Source: Phallus indusiatus
Lineage: Eukaryota; Basidiomycota; Agaricomycetes; Phallales; Phallaceae
Direction of reading: 5' to 3'
Length of the DNA: 64,000 nt
Assembly: GCA_027605045.1 (NCBI GenBank)
Contig: JAQFWX010000019.1
Coordinates: 558,001 to 622,000, forward strand
Both the position numbers and the translations under genes were made by a program. Below are positions 10,867 through 22,612 of the stretch, piece after piece. How positions within the stretch are numbered: the stretch's first letter is position 1; each line of letters begins with the position of its first letter. The notes beneath the pieces are model-generated. The model saw nothing but the letters and a program-made list of their open reading frames with translations. It was not told the origin of the DNA and did not search any database.

Positions 10867-13800
10867 ATTCTTTTCACACTCGCGCAAGAATCAGGACTAG
10901 TAATACCCTCGATTCATCAGTATAATTTGCCACTACAAAAATAATAGTGATATCCGTTCCTATTCAACGTCTTCATGTTTTATCTGCTTTTATCAACGAA
11001 GCACCTCCCCTCAAAACAGAGATTATACTCATAACTTACCGTACGATCGTTCGCTGAGGCTGATAAAAACATTTGTATCTTTTGAGTGTATTTGAGAGCT
11101 TATTAGAGAGTGTATACACAAGTCTCCGAAATCGTAAACGCGGCGATTTTCTCTCGGCGCTGACTCAAACCCAATAAGGTATTTGCTATAGCTGTCGTGT
11201 TTGTGTTCGGAACAGCAGCTCAAATACGAAGGAAATCCAATCTTTGAAGCTTACCGTTAATTTTCCCTTTGACTTCATCCCGTACTCCACAGGCCCGATG
11301 CCGTACTTATTTATATGCGACATTATAATAAATAGTATACTACCATCGCACTATTTTAGCCCGCCTCGCCTCCTAATAATTAACACGAACACGTCATAAA
11401 ATAATAATATGTCTGGACAATTCAGTGAGAGTCCCATCCGATGTGGGGTGCTATACATTTAAATACATATTCAATTTTTCTTCAAATTCATTGGCAATAA
11501 AGTGGAAGAAGAAGCTCTTACGGTGGGAATCTGGCGTCACAACTTGAAGGGAATGTATGCATGTACATATGTCTAAAGCCGTTGGCAATTCAATGTAACT
11601 TCTAAATGGGGGTCAGTACTCATTATGACTCTATTCTAACGTCAATTCACTTAGGCTTGGCGAATTAGTGTGAACCTATCCTATGACGACGGGCAGTGCG
11701 CAATAGACTAATAGTGTGGCGTCATATACATACATAATAGTATTTTTCACTTATAGTGGATTTTTACGTTCTTAGAGGAAACTGACATGGGAGCGTACGT
11801 CACTCAGCGAGCTTCCATTTTCTTTCGTTCAATTCGTTCATTAATTTTTTTTTAAGAGTGACAATGCGAGACACGGAGATGGTCGGGGAACTAATGACAG
11901 TTGGGTGAACTGTCGCTTTTCCAGGAATCACATCAACGATGAATATGAAGCTCTCAAGTCCAGGGCCTCAGAGCACAACCCTTATATGGTCCGCCGTCCC
12001 TACGTTATCCTCACCCTAAAAAAGTCTGAATTCCCTGATACGTATCTCAGTGGCTACACATTACATTCAGAAGGTGAAAGGCACTACATACTCAAGCGGC
12101 GGAGGTTGTCATTGTCAATGATCACGTCAACTCGCCGGCGGAGAAATCGTTTCCAATACAATACAAAAGGCACGGACCGGTGCCCCACCTGCCGACTTGA
12201 AATAATCAATTGAAAAGTTCCGGCTCGGTGATATTTCGAAATAAAGTTTGTCCCCCCACTCTCCCCTCCGTCAGCAAATAAGTATTAAAGTAAGTAAGTA
12301 TGCACTCACACTCACGCTGTTTAATTGAACTGCTCCGCTCTTTTACAAAAGAAAGTCCCCCAAGTTCAGGTATTAATAGTAACAGATTGATATGATTTCT
12401 TTGACGTGTTCTCATATTCAAGCTGTCTCGCTTAGAATGACCTGTCAGAAAAATTATAAATATAAAGTCTATACAAGTAGGGACCTATGAACATCGCGGG
12501 AGTTCGAGAGTTCTTTGATTGAGTTCGACGCCATTTCGGTGGGAGTTTTGTTAGACAGAGATCTTCTAGCTTTAATAGAAGTCGTTTGTTTGTTTATTAA
12601 GCTGTGGGTATCGATTAAACATATGGTTTTTAAGTGTCCATCTCATGCAGAGACAATTACACTCCAAGCCTGAGAAATTTTTGAGAGAAGCCTTTTTTCG
12701 ACATGTATGATCTTTTCCCGTGCGATTCGTGCGATAAAAATGTGAAGGGAGGAAGGAGGAAGTTGGTAAACACGTGTTCAATTAGAAGCTTGAGTTGACC
12801 CGAGCAATCCAATTTGTTTTTAGATTATCAACGTTCAAATTTGGATGTGCTTCTTGTCCGGAGGATTACGCAAGACTATCACTAGGCTTTAGTGAGTAAG
12901 AATAGAGCAGGTTGTACCAAAGGGAGATGGATCCACCTGTATTGTAGTGTTCATTATATCTTGCAGGATATTCGGTACGACGATCTAAAGTCGAAGAGAA
13001 GACATACAGTACTACGTCTGTAGGAACTTTTGTGCCATCAAGGGTAAGAAGCCTGAGAGAAGGGGGGACGATATTCAACTCAACGTCAAGCACGTGTGAT
13101 GCAATTCAAAATCTGGGTAATCTAATCCGGAGTCGGAGTTATATAAGTGAGTTACCGGCATCGACCCAATTCTGTGTTCAAGGAATTACGACACCTTTCG
13201 TGCTCTGTACTCCATAACCTTGAACACCCGAAAGACAACACATATCAAGCGTGGAGCGTTTTTGATGCTATCGCACCTTCTATACCGGCAATAATGAAAG
13301 AAGGCAATCAGGTGAGGGCTTGTCTTCGGGTCTAGTCGCATAGACTCGTAATTATTTTTTGATCGGAGAGAGACGTTTCTCTGAATGCGTCCAGATTGTG
13401 GAATGCTGCTTCTGATGCACGCCACCTTTGACCTCATAACGACATCAATAGACGTCTTCTGAAATACGCAGGATCATTAGTCGTCTTATATCTTACGTTT
13501 ATCGTTTGTCGTGTTTCGCGCGCCGGGGCACGTTTGAAAGGCATGCTTGTCGATAAAAAGTGCTTGGAGGGTCTGGAAAAAGGAAAGAACGTCGATTTTT
13601 TTTTCTTCCTTTTTTTAAAATTAAAATAGCTGTGCATGGGAAAACCGGGAAAGAGAGAAACTCCGGGTAAATAGGCTGCATTGCATTTTTGGTATTGCAA
13701 AGTGTAAGGTCACGTTACCTTTCATAGGATTAAGATTGCCTTCTGCCATCATGTTAGATTTCGAAGCCGGCGGCATTTTAATACAATTCTAATAAAGGAT

Positions 13801-14840
13801 TTGATCTTGTGGTCTCTATACTGGTCATATGGAAGGGCCAGACGGCGGGGGTATAATTGGGAACGGGATAGCCGCGCTCGAGTTGAAACTCAAACACGGT
13901 GTGGCTTGATATATTGTACTGGGATAGTGCCTTTCCATAAATAATATTTTAGAGCAGAGATATCGGAAGATTGGAAAAGCGAGCTAATTTGGTCGACGTT
14001 GACAGGACATCAGAATGTTGGTGCACAAGATGATATAATGATAGCTTTAGCGCGAGAGGGCGGTGTTTGACGCCAGTTGTCGCAGTGCAGTGCATTACAA
14101 GGGACGAGGGACGAGAACCAGGCAGGAATGCATGGTGCCATGCTATGTGAAATGATGATATATGGGCAGAGCTGACTGCTTTGGTTCTGCTATTATTATT
14201 ACTGACAAGTTCTGACGAAAAGACAGAATCCTGTCAAAAACAAAAGTGTGACAATACACATTTTGGCCAGATTATATCAAATAAATTACCTGTGCCTATA
14301 CATCCCATATCATTGGACCACCAAGCTACTTAGTACGGTTTTCGCGGGAGGATACTGTTTTGGCCCGGGAATGCAAAAGACGACGTGGAAGGGGAGAGCC
14401 AAGTAAACATCGACAGCCGATTCCCAAAGAATGGTTTTTGTCACAATTTCCGCGCTGAATTCCATCGGCTAATTTTGGTCCGTCCCTTCCCGTACATTTC
14501 TGTGCCAAATTCTGTATAAGTAAACGCGCTGGTTATAGGCGTACGTGTGTGCTCTGCTCCTTCCTTTTCTCTCCCCCATCCTTTCTTCTCTTCTCCCTAC
14601 CATCCCATCCACTGTCCTCGCTGTTGTCCACGACGGTGACGACGGAGACACACTCATCCAGGTCACCTCAAGGTTACCGACGCCGGATCTAATAGTCTTC
14701 TCCTTTTTCTCGGAACAAGAATGTACGTATATCCATTCCACAGCTGTAGCCTGTTGTTACGTGACTCGACTCACTGATTATGTGCCGTCAAACAGCAGTC
14801 GTTTTATCGCACAGCCTTTGATAACCCAATCCAGGGACGA
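10867..14840. other. Four-kilobase stretch without a supported gene
   Basis: Short open frames only: 102 codons at 11905-12213 (+), 88 at 13434-13700 (-), 75 at 12866-13093 (-). None carries a recognisable motif or can be extended by splicing. A C/T-rich run at about 14560-14650 precedes the promoter of the next gene. Confidence 0.5.
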
Positions 14841-14842
14841 CT

Positions 14843-14850
14843 TTTAAATA
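14843..14850 (+). promoter_or_regulatory. TATA-like element of the BCS1-like gene
   Basis: TTTAAATA lies about 110 bases upstream of the ATG and is followed by a C/T-rich leader without ATG codons, consistent with this start choice. Confidence 0.5.
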
Positions 14851-14957
14851 CCACCCACGCGCTACACATATCCTGCCACCGCTCTTCTCTCCCACACAGT
14901 CTCACACTCTGCTCGCCACCTCCCTTTCCGTTGTTATAGTCAGCACATAACAGCTCA

Positions 14958-17900
14958 ATGGATTTGTTCAAGTCAGTTCTTGGTCCATTGGGTGCCTCGG
15001 GCGTCATGGATACCATGAAACTAGTCGTTCTCGGCGGCACCGTCGAGACCGCTCGTCGTGTCTCCAGTTCAGCTTGGACCAGCTTCGTCAACTGTACGTC
15101 GAGCGCCCACCCGCTCGCTCATTCACGATCTTCACACTCAAATCCCCTGCTTATCTTGTTATCATAGCTTTCTTCCTCACAGCCCATTTCAGTGAAGAAG
15201 ATTACCCATTCGACTGGCTTATGCTCTGGCTTTCCAAGCGCCCAGAATGGCAACGGTGAGTTCTTTCGGCCCCGGTGGCCCGGTTGTCAATGTGACTCAG
15301 AACCGAACACTCACTCATTCTACCTCAAATGTTGTCCTATATCCTTCCTCATCCTCTCTACATTCCTTTTCATCTGGAAAAAGATGCCGCGAGTTTGAGA
15401 CCACCACTCGTACTCATACCATCGGTCTCTCGCGCAATACTCCGTTACCCGGCGAAATAACTGATCCCGATGATCCCGGTAAATGCCATCTTCTGATTGA
15501 ATCGTCCAACATATACTCACTTTATTCATTTATCTTGATTTCGACCAAAAAGAATACCAACAAAATGCGGATGAAGAAGCGGAAGGAGAGCTTACGCCCG
15601 GGAAGCAGACCATGCGGGTCGTGTTCCAGCCCACTTTCGGTTAGTCTTCGGCTAGGCCCTCGTCGATAATATATCTACCCCCTTCTTTTTAATCTCGTCT
15701 AACCTATCTATCTTAAACAGATACCACACACACTATCTATTATCGCGGACATTGGTTGCGCGTCCGTCGATCAAAGAAGACGGACGGCAGTGATACCGAG
15801 TTGCTCAGTATAAGGTAATGCGGGCGCTAAGATTGCACAACCCTCTCTCTACAAGCCCACTAACTTCCATTTTTCTTCAGCGTTGTTGCACGCTCCAATG
15901 CTATCTTAAAACAACTCGTTCTCCAAGCTAAAAAGGAGTACGAAGCTGAAGCCGTTCACCGGATACAAATCTACTTCGCTGACTCGTACGTGTCGTCTCC
16001 CCCCACTTCTTTCTCACGATAGTCATTTCATTAAACCGATTTCCTCCGCACAGACACGGATCCTGGCGATGGACTGATAGCCGGCATAAACGTCCTATGT
16101 CCTCCATTGTGTTGGACCCTGGTGTCAAAGAAATGTTGTTAGACGACACTCGTGATTTCTTGCGTAGTGAAAAGTGGTACGCCGATAGAGGTATTCCGTT
16201 TAGACGTGGTTATTTGTTGCATGGTGTACGTTTTTGTTTCTTTGAGAGTGTTGTAGACAGTTTAACTTATCGTGTTTTCACAAAATTAGGTCCCTGGTTC
16301 GGGCAAATCATCACTTATTCATGCTATTGCTGGTGAATTAGCTCTCGACATCTACGTCGTGTCATTATCATCTAGCTGGTGAGCACCCTGCTATCCTGAT
16401 TTCTTTACTTTGTCACTCCGTCGATGGACCTTTTTCGTGTTTTTCTGTGGTTGTGTCTTTCAAAAAGCAGTGGTTGTTCTAACTATTGGTTGCGCGCACG
16501 CGTGTTTTTGTCTAGGATTAATGATTCTACTCTTAACACTTTGATGGGACGTGTCCCCGCCCGGTGCATATTGTTGCTTGAAGATCTCGATGCCGCCTTC
16601 ACTCGTTCGACGAACCGTGATTCTAATTCGAATGGTCTGCCTGTTTCCAGAAGTGATGGCAACAACAACAGCAATAACAATAACAACAATAACAACAATA
16701 ACGGCAATAACAACAACAATAACAATAACAACAATAACAACAACGGGAACAACAATAATGGCAACAACGGCAACAACGGTAATTCTCAGGAAGAGGTCAA
16801 CACCTTGAGTTTGAGCGGGTTGCTTAACTCGTTGGATGGTGTTGCTGCAGCTGAAGGACGCATTCTATTCGCGTACGTCAAAGCAAATCAACCTCAGCTA
16901 ACCTCTTTAACACTTTCCGTAGTACGACGAATCACTTGGAGCGTCTTGACCCCGCACTGTCCCGTCCCGGTCGCATGGACGTCTGGGTAGAATTCAAAAA
17001 CGCAAGCAAATGGCAATGCGAACAGCTCTTCAAAAACTTCTTCCCGTCTTCCGAAGACTGCTTTGCGAGCTCTTCGTGCGTTCCTCCATCTGAGCGTCCC
17101 ATTGACAATATCTCGTTGGACGATATTGAGATTCCGGGGTTGACGTGCGAGCCGTTGAACGGTGCTGGTGCTGAATCTTCTTCTGCCAGTTCGGGTGCGG
17201 GTGCGGGTGCTGCTGCTGCTGCCCCCGGCAAAGGAAAGGGCAAGGAGATCGTTATCGACGATGCATCGCTTTTGTCATCTCCATCTACTTCTACCGCTTC
17301 TTTGGATGCGTTCCCTCCTACGCCTACTCAGCGTCCCAAGAATGCGCCGCTTGATCCTGTTGCGCTTTCCCGACTTGCCAAGCAGTTTGCGGCTGCTATT
17401 CCACAGGGCGAGTTCTCCATCGCTGCATTGCAAGGATGTACGTGTTGCCCGTCTTTTGTCTTTCTTTTACCCTTGTTCATTTGCATTTTTTATGTAGATT
17501 TGTTGAAGAACAAGACTAGACCTCAGGCTGCTGCTTCCGAAGCTGCACAATGGGTCATCAGCGAGCGCGAGCTCAAAGAGCGTTTGAAGCGGGAGAAAGA
17601 GGAAAAGGAGCGTAAAGACCGAATGGAGAAGGAACGAGTCCGTCGCGAAGCTATTGAGCGCGAAAGGGAAGAAGAGGAGAGACGAATCAGACGATTACGC
17701 GAGGAGGAAGAAGAGCGTGAGAGGGACAGGAGAAGACGGGAGGATGAGAGGTTGAGGAAGGATGTTACGGCTAGTATGGTCTTGTTGCCACCATCGTCGT
17801 CGTTGGGGTCTTCTCCCGTTGTCGTTTGTCCCTCTGCGGATGTTGCTTTACCATCGCCGCCACCACCGCCACCAACAACAACATTATCGTCGAATGGCGT

Positions 17901-18072
17901 TCTGTTGGGGCCATTACCTCCACCAGAGTCGTGGATCGTTACTGATGGAAGTGGATCCGGAGCGTCTACACCTGCTGATGGTTCCGATGTCGTTTTACCC
18001 GCTCCTGCTGCTGCTGCTCCTCCTGCCGTTCCCGCTCCCAACGAGTTCGGCGATGTTCTGACGGCGGCGTGA
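14958..18072 (+). CDS. BCS1-like AAA ATPase
   Basis: Eleven exons (14958-15093, 15168-15255, 15384-15478, 15553-15639, 15721-15814, 15881-15985, 16054-16225, 16290-16378, 16516-16872, 16923-17437, 17498-18072) join in one frame to 770 residues. The N-terminal BCS1_N part contains EEDYPFDWLMLWLSKRPEWQ. The AAA module follows: Walker A GVPGSGKSS, Walker B CILLLEDLDAAF, LSGLLNSLDG, FATTNHLERLDPAL and the arginine-finger region RPGRMD. Yeast Bcs1 is a mitochondrial inner-membrane translocase that inserts the Rieske protein into complex III; fungi carry several diverged paralogues whose roles are not settled. Unusual points are an asparagine-rich insert inside the AAA module and a long C-terminal tail with a charged, coiled-coil-like KERKD/REREEEER stretch and a proline/alanine-rich end. 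The stop is TGA in TGA-CTA context, with the frame open beyond it. Confidence 0.93.
16655..16785 (+). repeat. AAC/AAT trinucleotide tract coding for poly-asparagine
   Basis: An imperfect AAC/AAT repeat with interspersed GGC encodes a run of about 40 residues, nearly all Asn, between the Walker B segment and the LSGLLNSLDG helix. Fungal BCS1-like proteins vary in length at this loop. Such a tract is expected to be length-polymorphic. Confidence 0.9.
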
Positions 18073-18408
18073 CTAGGAACAGCAGATAGGGTTATTGACA
18101 ATACTGCGGAGAAGGAGAAGAATCGTTCAGAAGATGTTGACGTTGAAGTTGCTTCTGCTTCTTCATCTTCGTCTTCATCTGGCGTTCAACTTCAGCTTCA
18201 ACGCAGACCATCTCTCCGCGTTCATCGGATCATATGGAATCAGTGGCGTATTCTGGCGTATCATCTTCTTAATCTCCAGAGTATCGGCGTTGACCTTAAC
18301 TTTGTCACAAACCCAATTACCGTTCCAGCACCAGCACCTGCACCAACTGCCGTCTTGTTATATTTGTCTGTCATCTTGGATTTCGTTATACGTGCATTTC
18401 AATTGTAA
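18070..18408 (+). other. Candidate stop-codon readthrough extension of the BCS1-like gene
   Basis: TGA (18070-18072) is followed directly by CTA and then by 110 more sense codons in the same frame, ending at TAA (18406-18408). The extension starts LGTADRVIDNTAEKEKNRSE, passes through a serine run, and ends with a hydrophobic segment (AVLLYLSVILDFVIRAFQL) that could be a membrane anchor. UGA-CUA is the established readthrough context that yields extended isoforms of several fungal and animal proteins. The C-terminus is not a peroxisomal PTS1. Alternatives are a recent nonsense mutation (for example CGA to TGA), a sequencing error, or a now-untranslated former coding region. Confidence 0.55.
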
Positions 18409-19079
18409 AAAAAAAGAGGAAAAAAGGGAAAAAAAATACTCAAGTTGTTTCGATTGCTTTTTTTTTTCATTTCGTATTATGTCGTTTGTCACTACCATCT
18501 TCTTCCCGCCTACTTCATTGATACTTTTTTTTGTGGTTGGCACCCTTTTTTTCTTTACCAGTCCCGTTATTTTTGTTCTTGTTGCTGTCTTGATGTCAAA
18601 ACTCACCCTTTACAACATCTTACTACCCCTTCTGCTCGCACCAACGCAACCCATTTCTCGTTCTTCTTTCTCTTTTTCTTCCACATTTTTCTGCTGCTCT
18701 GGTTGTTTCTATATATTCATCTGTATATCCCTCAAACTATCTGTCATTGAAATCTCAACAAAGCTATAAAATAAAACACATTTTCCATTGACGTTTTGCA
18801 TTGTACACACGCCCTTTCGTCGACGTCTTTAGTCGAGCACGTTATCTGCAGTTTCAAAGTTTTCGTTTTCCTTTTTTCACTTGTTCATTATTCATTGTTC
18901 ATTTTACATGTTCATTTTCAAATTTCTTCTCCATTTTTTGTTTGTTTCTAACGAATGCTTAATGATTTGTATATATGTTTGAATGAACAGTACAATATTG
19001 CCGCGCGTATGAGATAGTCCAGCGGAGCTCGAATCGGAGCGTGAAGGGACTTGACGAACCTAGTGCCGCGTTCGTAGTT
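18409..19079. other. 3' flank of the BCS1-like gene
   Basis: T-rich, low-complexity sequence with a poly(A)-signal-like AATAAA at about 18769. The open frames here come from T-rich composition. No gene seen. Confidence 0.5.
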
Positions 19080-19461
19080 CCTACAGCGAATGTTGGTCCC
19101 CGCAATCAATTTCATCACCAAGTCCAACAATTATTTCGTTGCCAACGGGTCTTTACTACTTATAACAGACGACCCTCAACTTCCTCCAACCCCCCCAGGC
19201 TCTAGTTATTGTCCGTTCAAGATTTTCTGGTTTCTTGTAGATTTCTCAGTTACTATGTGGTCATCTTCGTTCAAGATTTTTGGAAACAAGCGCAATGTAT
19301 AGAATTGTGAACATTCCATGTGGGTGGAATAAACATCGCGTCTGTATTCCCCATACATTGCACGCTTAGCAGGGTGGGCGTACTGTGATCGTACGTATGA
19401 GAAAGGTCAATGTCTGAGTTGTTGTGCTCACGTTAGAATGGCTTGAGCCATGGTATAGTTC

Positions 19462-19541
19462 ACAGCCGTGGTATTGCTTGCAATCATATCATTTTCAGCC
19501 GTGGTATCATTTTCAGCCGTGGTATCATTTTCAGCCATGGT
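19462..19541 (+). repeat. 18-base tandem repeat
   Basis: Repeats of GTGGTATCATTTTCAGCC, three to four copies with variants. Unit B has a related but more diverged CCATGG-rich stretch at 28247-28345. Confidence 0.7.
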
Positions 19542-20652
19542 TCTCAGCTGCCGTGATTCTCAACCGTGGTATTGTTTGCAGTCATGCTATGATGGTCAAA
19601 CCATGGCCACCCCACGGTATAATCAAATTATCTCATGTTCAGCACTGCATTAATTTTGAAGCACAGGCGGTAGAACCTTTCGCTCATAGCCCTCTATGAT
19701 ATTTTTCCCATGAGGAAATCGTTTATATACCCTCTTTACCACCCGCATTCGTTTTCAATATCACCCTCAGGTTCGGCTGTATATGTCTCGACGAAGCCAA
19801 AATTATTGGATCATCCGTGACGGAAGACCTCATTATCCTCTGCTCTCATTTAATCGAAGTCCGCTCTTGATGGTATGTATCGTTATCATGGTGGATTTCG
19901 ACACAGCTGGAACTATCGGTCAGAAATTTAACTATCCTTTTTACTATTGTTGTTGAGATCACGGAGCTTAACGAGATTGCGTAGATTCCTTTACAAGGGA
20001 ACTGAGCAGCCGGTAATTCGGTCTCGCAGTCTATAACTATCTAATCACAACGGGTTGAATATGTCACTTTTATGATGCGAGAAGCCTCGCACATCCTGTT
20101 AGTAGGAAAGCTTATAATTCTATATATCGTCATCATTTGATTCAGAGACAAAACGATTGAGCAAATATTAACAGTGCGTCCTCATCAGTCAACTAAATTA
20201 TCTGCGGTTGTCGATTTTGTAACATAATGCTCAGAATTGACACGATAATTTACTCGATCTCCCGCCATTGCCAAAATCATCTAGCCTTCACTTGCAATTC
20301 CCAGTTAAAAACTGCCCTCAAGTTGATTCAAAATTATCTTGCCGGACTTGTTTCTGCCATACCAAGTAACCCATGGCAAAGTTCTCTCTTAAAGGTCGGA
20401 CCCGAATTCTCAGCCATAGTCGCCGCCTTCTTTGATATGGCGAGTAAACCTTCCTTGAGACGTGGCTAATCACCGGGTTTTTGCCTCTTGCGGCAGTTGT
20501 TGCACCATGGCTATTTCGCCAGACCCTCCATGACTGAAAAGAAAAGGCTATTTATTTGAAAGGTTTTTTGAAAAGTTGCACCCTTAGAGCGTTTCATACC
20601 CCAAGGAAGGCTTAAATACGGGCTGTTAGTCATTCCTTTGAAGCATATGCAA

Positions 20653-22116
20653 ATGGCTCCACAAGGACGCTCCGATTCAAGGCCTACCAGTGCCAGGCTG
20701 CCCTATCCTCCGTTGATCTTTCCAACTTCAATCTTTCCAACTTCAATCTTTCCAACTTCAATCTCTCCAACTTCAATCTCTCCAACTTCAATCTCTTCGA
20801 CTTCAATCTCTCCCACTTCAATCTCTCCAACTTCCCCCAACATCCAGGCTTCCTTATTCACCACCCCCCTTCATCAGCGGCATTTATTCACGTATGCCTA
20901 CGGCAATCATTCTAATAACGCGGATTCGCAAGCCTGTGGAGTTCCACTGGCAGTGCCAGGTAATTATACCAAGGAGTTAAATAATTCAAAGTACTTGAGC
21001 TGCTAATATAGGTTATTATGACGATATCCTAGCAGCAAAAGAGAGTATTGGGTTCCGTGCGAATACCTTCCCCGGCGTGCTAAATGATCATCCGCAGTCT
21101 CAAGCCCCAAACTTGAACAGGCCGGTATGCTAGATTATTCATCTTTTGCTTCATTCCTCGATTCTAATTAGCAGGCGGCCATTGCGCATTTCCAGACCCC
21201 TACGTACTCGGTTGGGATCTCTTTTCAACACGAACATGGCGAGCAAGGTACCTTCAATGCCACCAATCAAGGTTCTTCGGACCCGAACGTTGGAATCTAT
21301 TCGTACAATCGTCCAGGTATTTCGGGTGCTTGCTACGATTATTCTCATAGCGCGGCTTCGCAGGCCTCTAGAGCCCCAGTGCCAGGTAATTATACCAAGG
21401 AATTAATTGAAAACATCTAATCCAATATAGGTTTTTATTCCAATATCCCGGCAGCAGCAAACGAGAGCGCTGGGTTCCGTGCGAATACCTTCCCCGGCGT
21501 GCTAAATGATCATCCGCAGTCCCAAACCGTAAACTCGAACAAGCCGGTATGCTAGATTATTCATGTTTTGCTTCTTTCTTCGAGATTGATGAAACTGGGT
21601 GCGGAAAAAAATAGGAGGCAGTCGTGCATCGCTATTGGAACCTGGAAGAGGCCTTCGAGTTCCCTCGCTTGTGCTGTAAAGTAACTGATGATGGCTATCG
21701 CTGCTCCCTCCACCATTGTACGGAGTCCAATCATGAATCTTTGCTACGGGCAAAGGTATACGAGCATATTCAGAAGGAAATAGCAGCACGTCCTCACTAC
21801 TGTTTCTGGTAAATGTCTTCATTTCTATCGCGAATAACGTTTGACGCTTTCATAAGCAACAAGCGATACAAGCGTAAATCCGACTGCGAACGACACATAA
21901 AGGAATCTAACGATCCAAAGCAGTATCGCTGTGAAGTCGAAGGCTGGCAAGTTTCTCCTTAATATTTTCTATCAAAAAACACCTGTTCATCATGATCCTT
22001 ATTGTAGTACTTTCATCAGAGGTCGAAAAGACGTTGTATTAACGCATCAAAGATCCCATAAAGATGAAATAGCCAAGGGTCGTACCAAGAAATCGACAGG
22101 GAAGGCGTTCTTTTGA
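20653..22116 (+). CDS. C2H2-type zinc-finger protein, paralogue A
   Basis: Seven exons (20653-20959, 21012-21124, 21175-21385, 21431-21546, 21615-21808, 21857-21946, 22008-22116) join in frame to 379 residues. The Ser/Pro/Thr-rich N-terminus carries a pentapeptide repeat (IFPTS/ISPTS). Exons 1-2 and 3-4 end in a repeated module (RANTFPGVLNDHPQSQ occurs twice), an internal exon-pair duplication absent from paralogue B. The C-terminus carries a canonical finger, CEVEGC-x12-HQRSH. A finger before it (CFCNKRYKRKSDCERH) lacks the second histidine found in B, and a degenerate one lies further upstream. The last intron (21947-22007) has a GC-AG border where B has GT-AG. The stop TGA coincides with the first bases of an inserted LTR-like element. 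Likely a nuclear DNA-binding regulator; targets unknown. Start chosen by alignment with paralogue B. Confidence 0.8.
20716..20834 (+). repeat. 15-base coding minisatellite
   Basis: Eight copies of ATCTTTCCAACTTCA and close variants, coding for (I-F/S-P/S-T-S)n in the N-terminus of zinc-finger paralogue A. Paralogue B has a Ser/Pro-rich stretch here but no such array. Confidence 0.9.
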
Positions 22117-22337
22117 TGTGATCCGGGACAGGCTACACAAGGAAAGTCCCGAAACGCGCGATATTACCGAGTCACGTTACACAACGCGTGGCTTGATGGT
22201 TTCGAGAATTGTATATATACAAAAACCATTATCTACAATAAACAACTACTTTTCCCCCATTTTTCTCTCTATTTTCCTAAACACACAGTCACTGGTTCCC
22301 GTATCTTTCCTGCCACACTCCTGAGGCGCTCTCTTCA
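22114..22337 (+). mobile_element. LTR-like element, family 2, copy a
   Basis: Begins TGATGTGATCC and ends CTCTTCA, with a CTTT duplication on both sides (22110-22113 and 22338-22341). Unit B lacks it. It shares the internal string CAGTCACTGGTTCCC, a TATATATAC box and CTCCTGAGGCGC with the other family-2 copies. Its first three bases act as the stop codon of zinc-finger paralogue A. Confidence 0.65.
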
Positions 22338-22612
22338 CTTTAAGCCATACAACTGACCTTTTCATAGAGTAATCCGACTTCAGAAAATAAAATACACTTG
22401 TTTACTCAATTCCCTCTCTTCTTGTTTTACTATTCTTGTTGTTTTTCAGTTACTTCATATAATCGAACAACGTTAGAGGGAATATTGATAGCACCTCAAT
22501 CGTGAGCATGAATGGCTTTTCTGATCAGTATGGCGGCATAATAAACAACGTCCTGGAAGATACCACTTTGATTCAAAATGAGAACATTCAAGAATTACGC
22601 TTTGAGACGCAT

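Noticed and set aside
16483..16776. Minus-strand poly-leucine open frame
   Set aside because: It is the reverse reading of the poly-asparagine codon tract of the BCS1-like gene.
17523..18101. 192-codon open frame on the minus strand
   Set aside because: It is the shadow of the last BCS1-like exon, whose frame is supported by splicing and conserved motifs.
18095..18769. 224-codon plus-strand open frame after the BCS1-like gene
   Set aside because: It is in another frame from the readthrough extension and is built mostly of T-rich low-complexity sequence (Phe/Ser/Leu runs).
19462..19541. Possible CRISPR-like array
   Set aside because: The 18-base repeats are contiguous and imperfect with no spacers, and the genome is eukaryotic.
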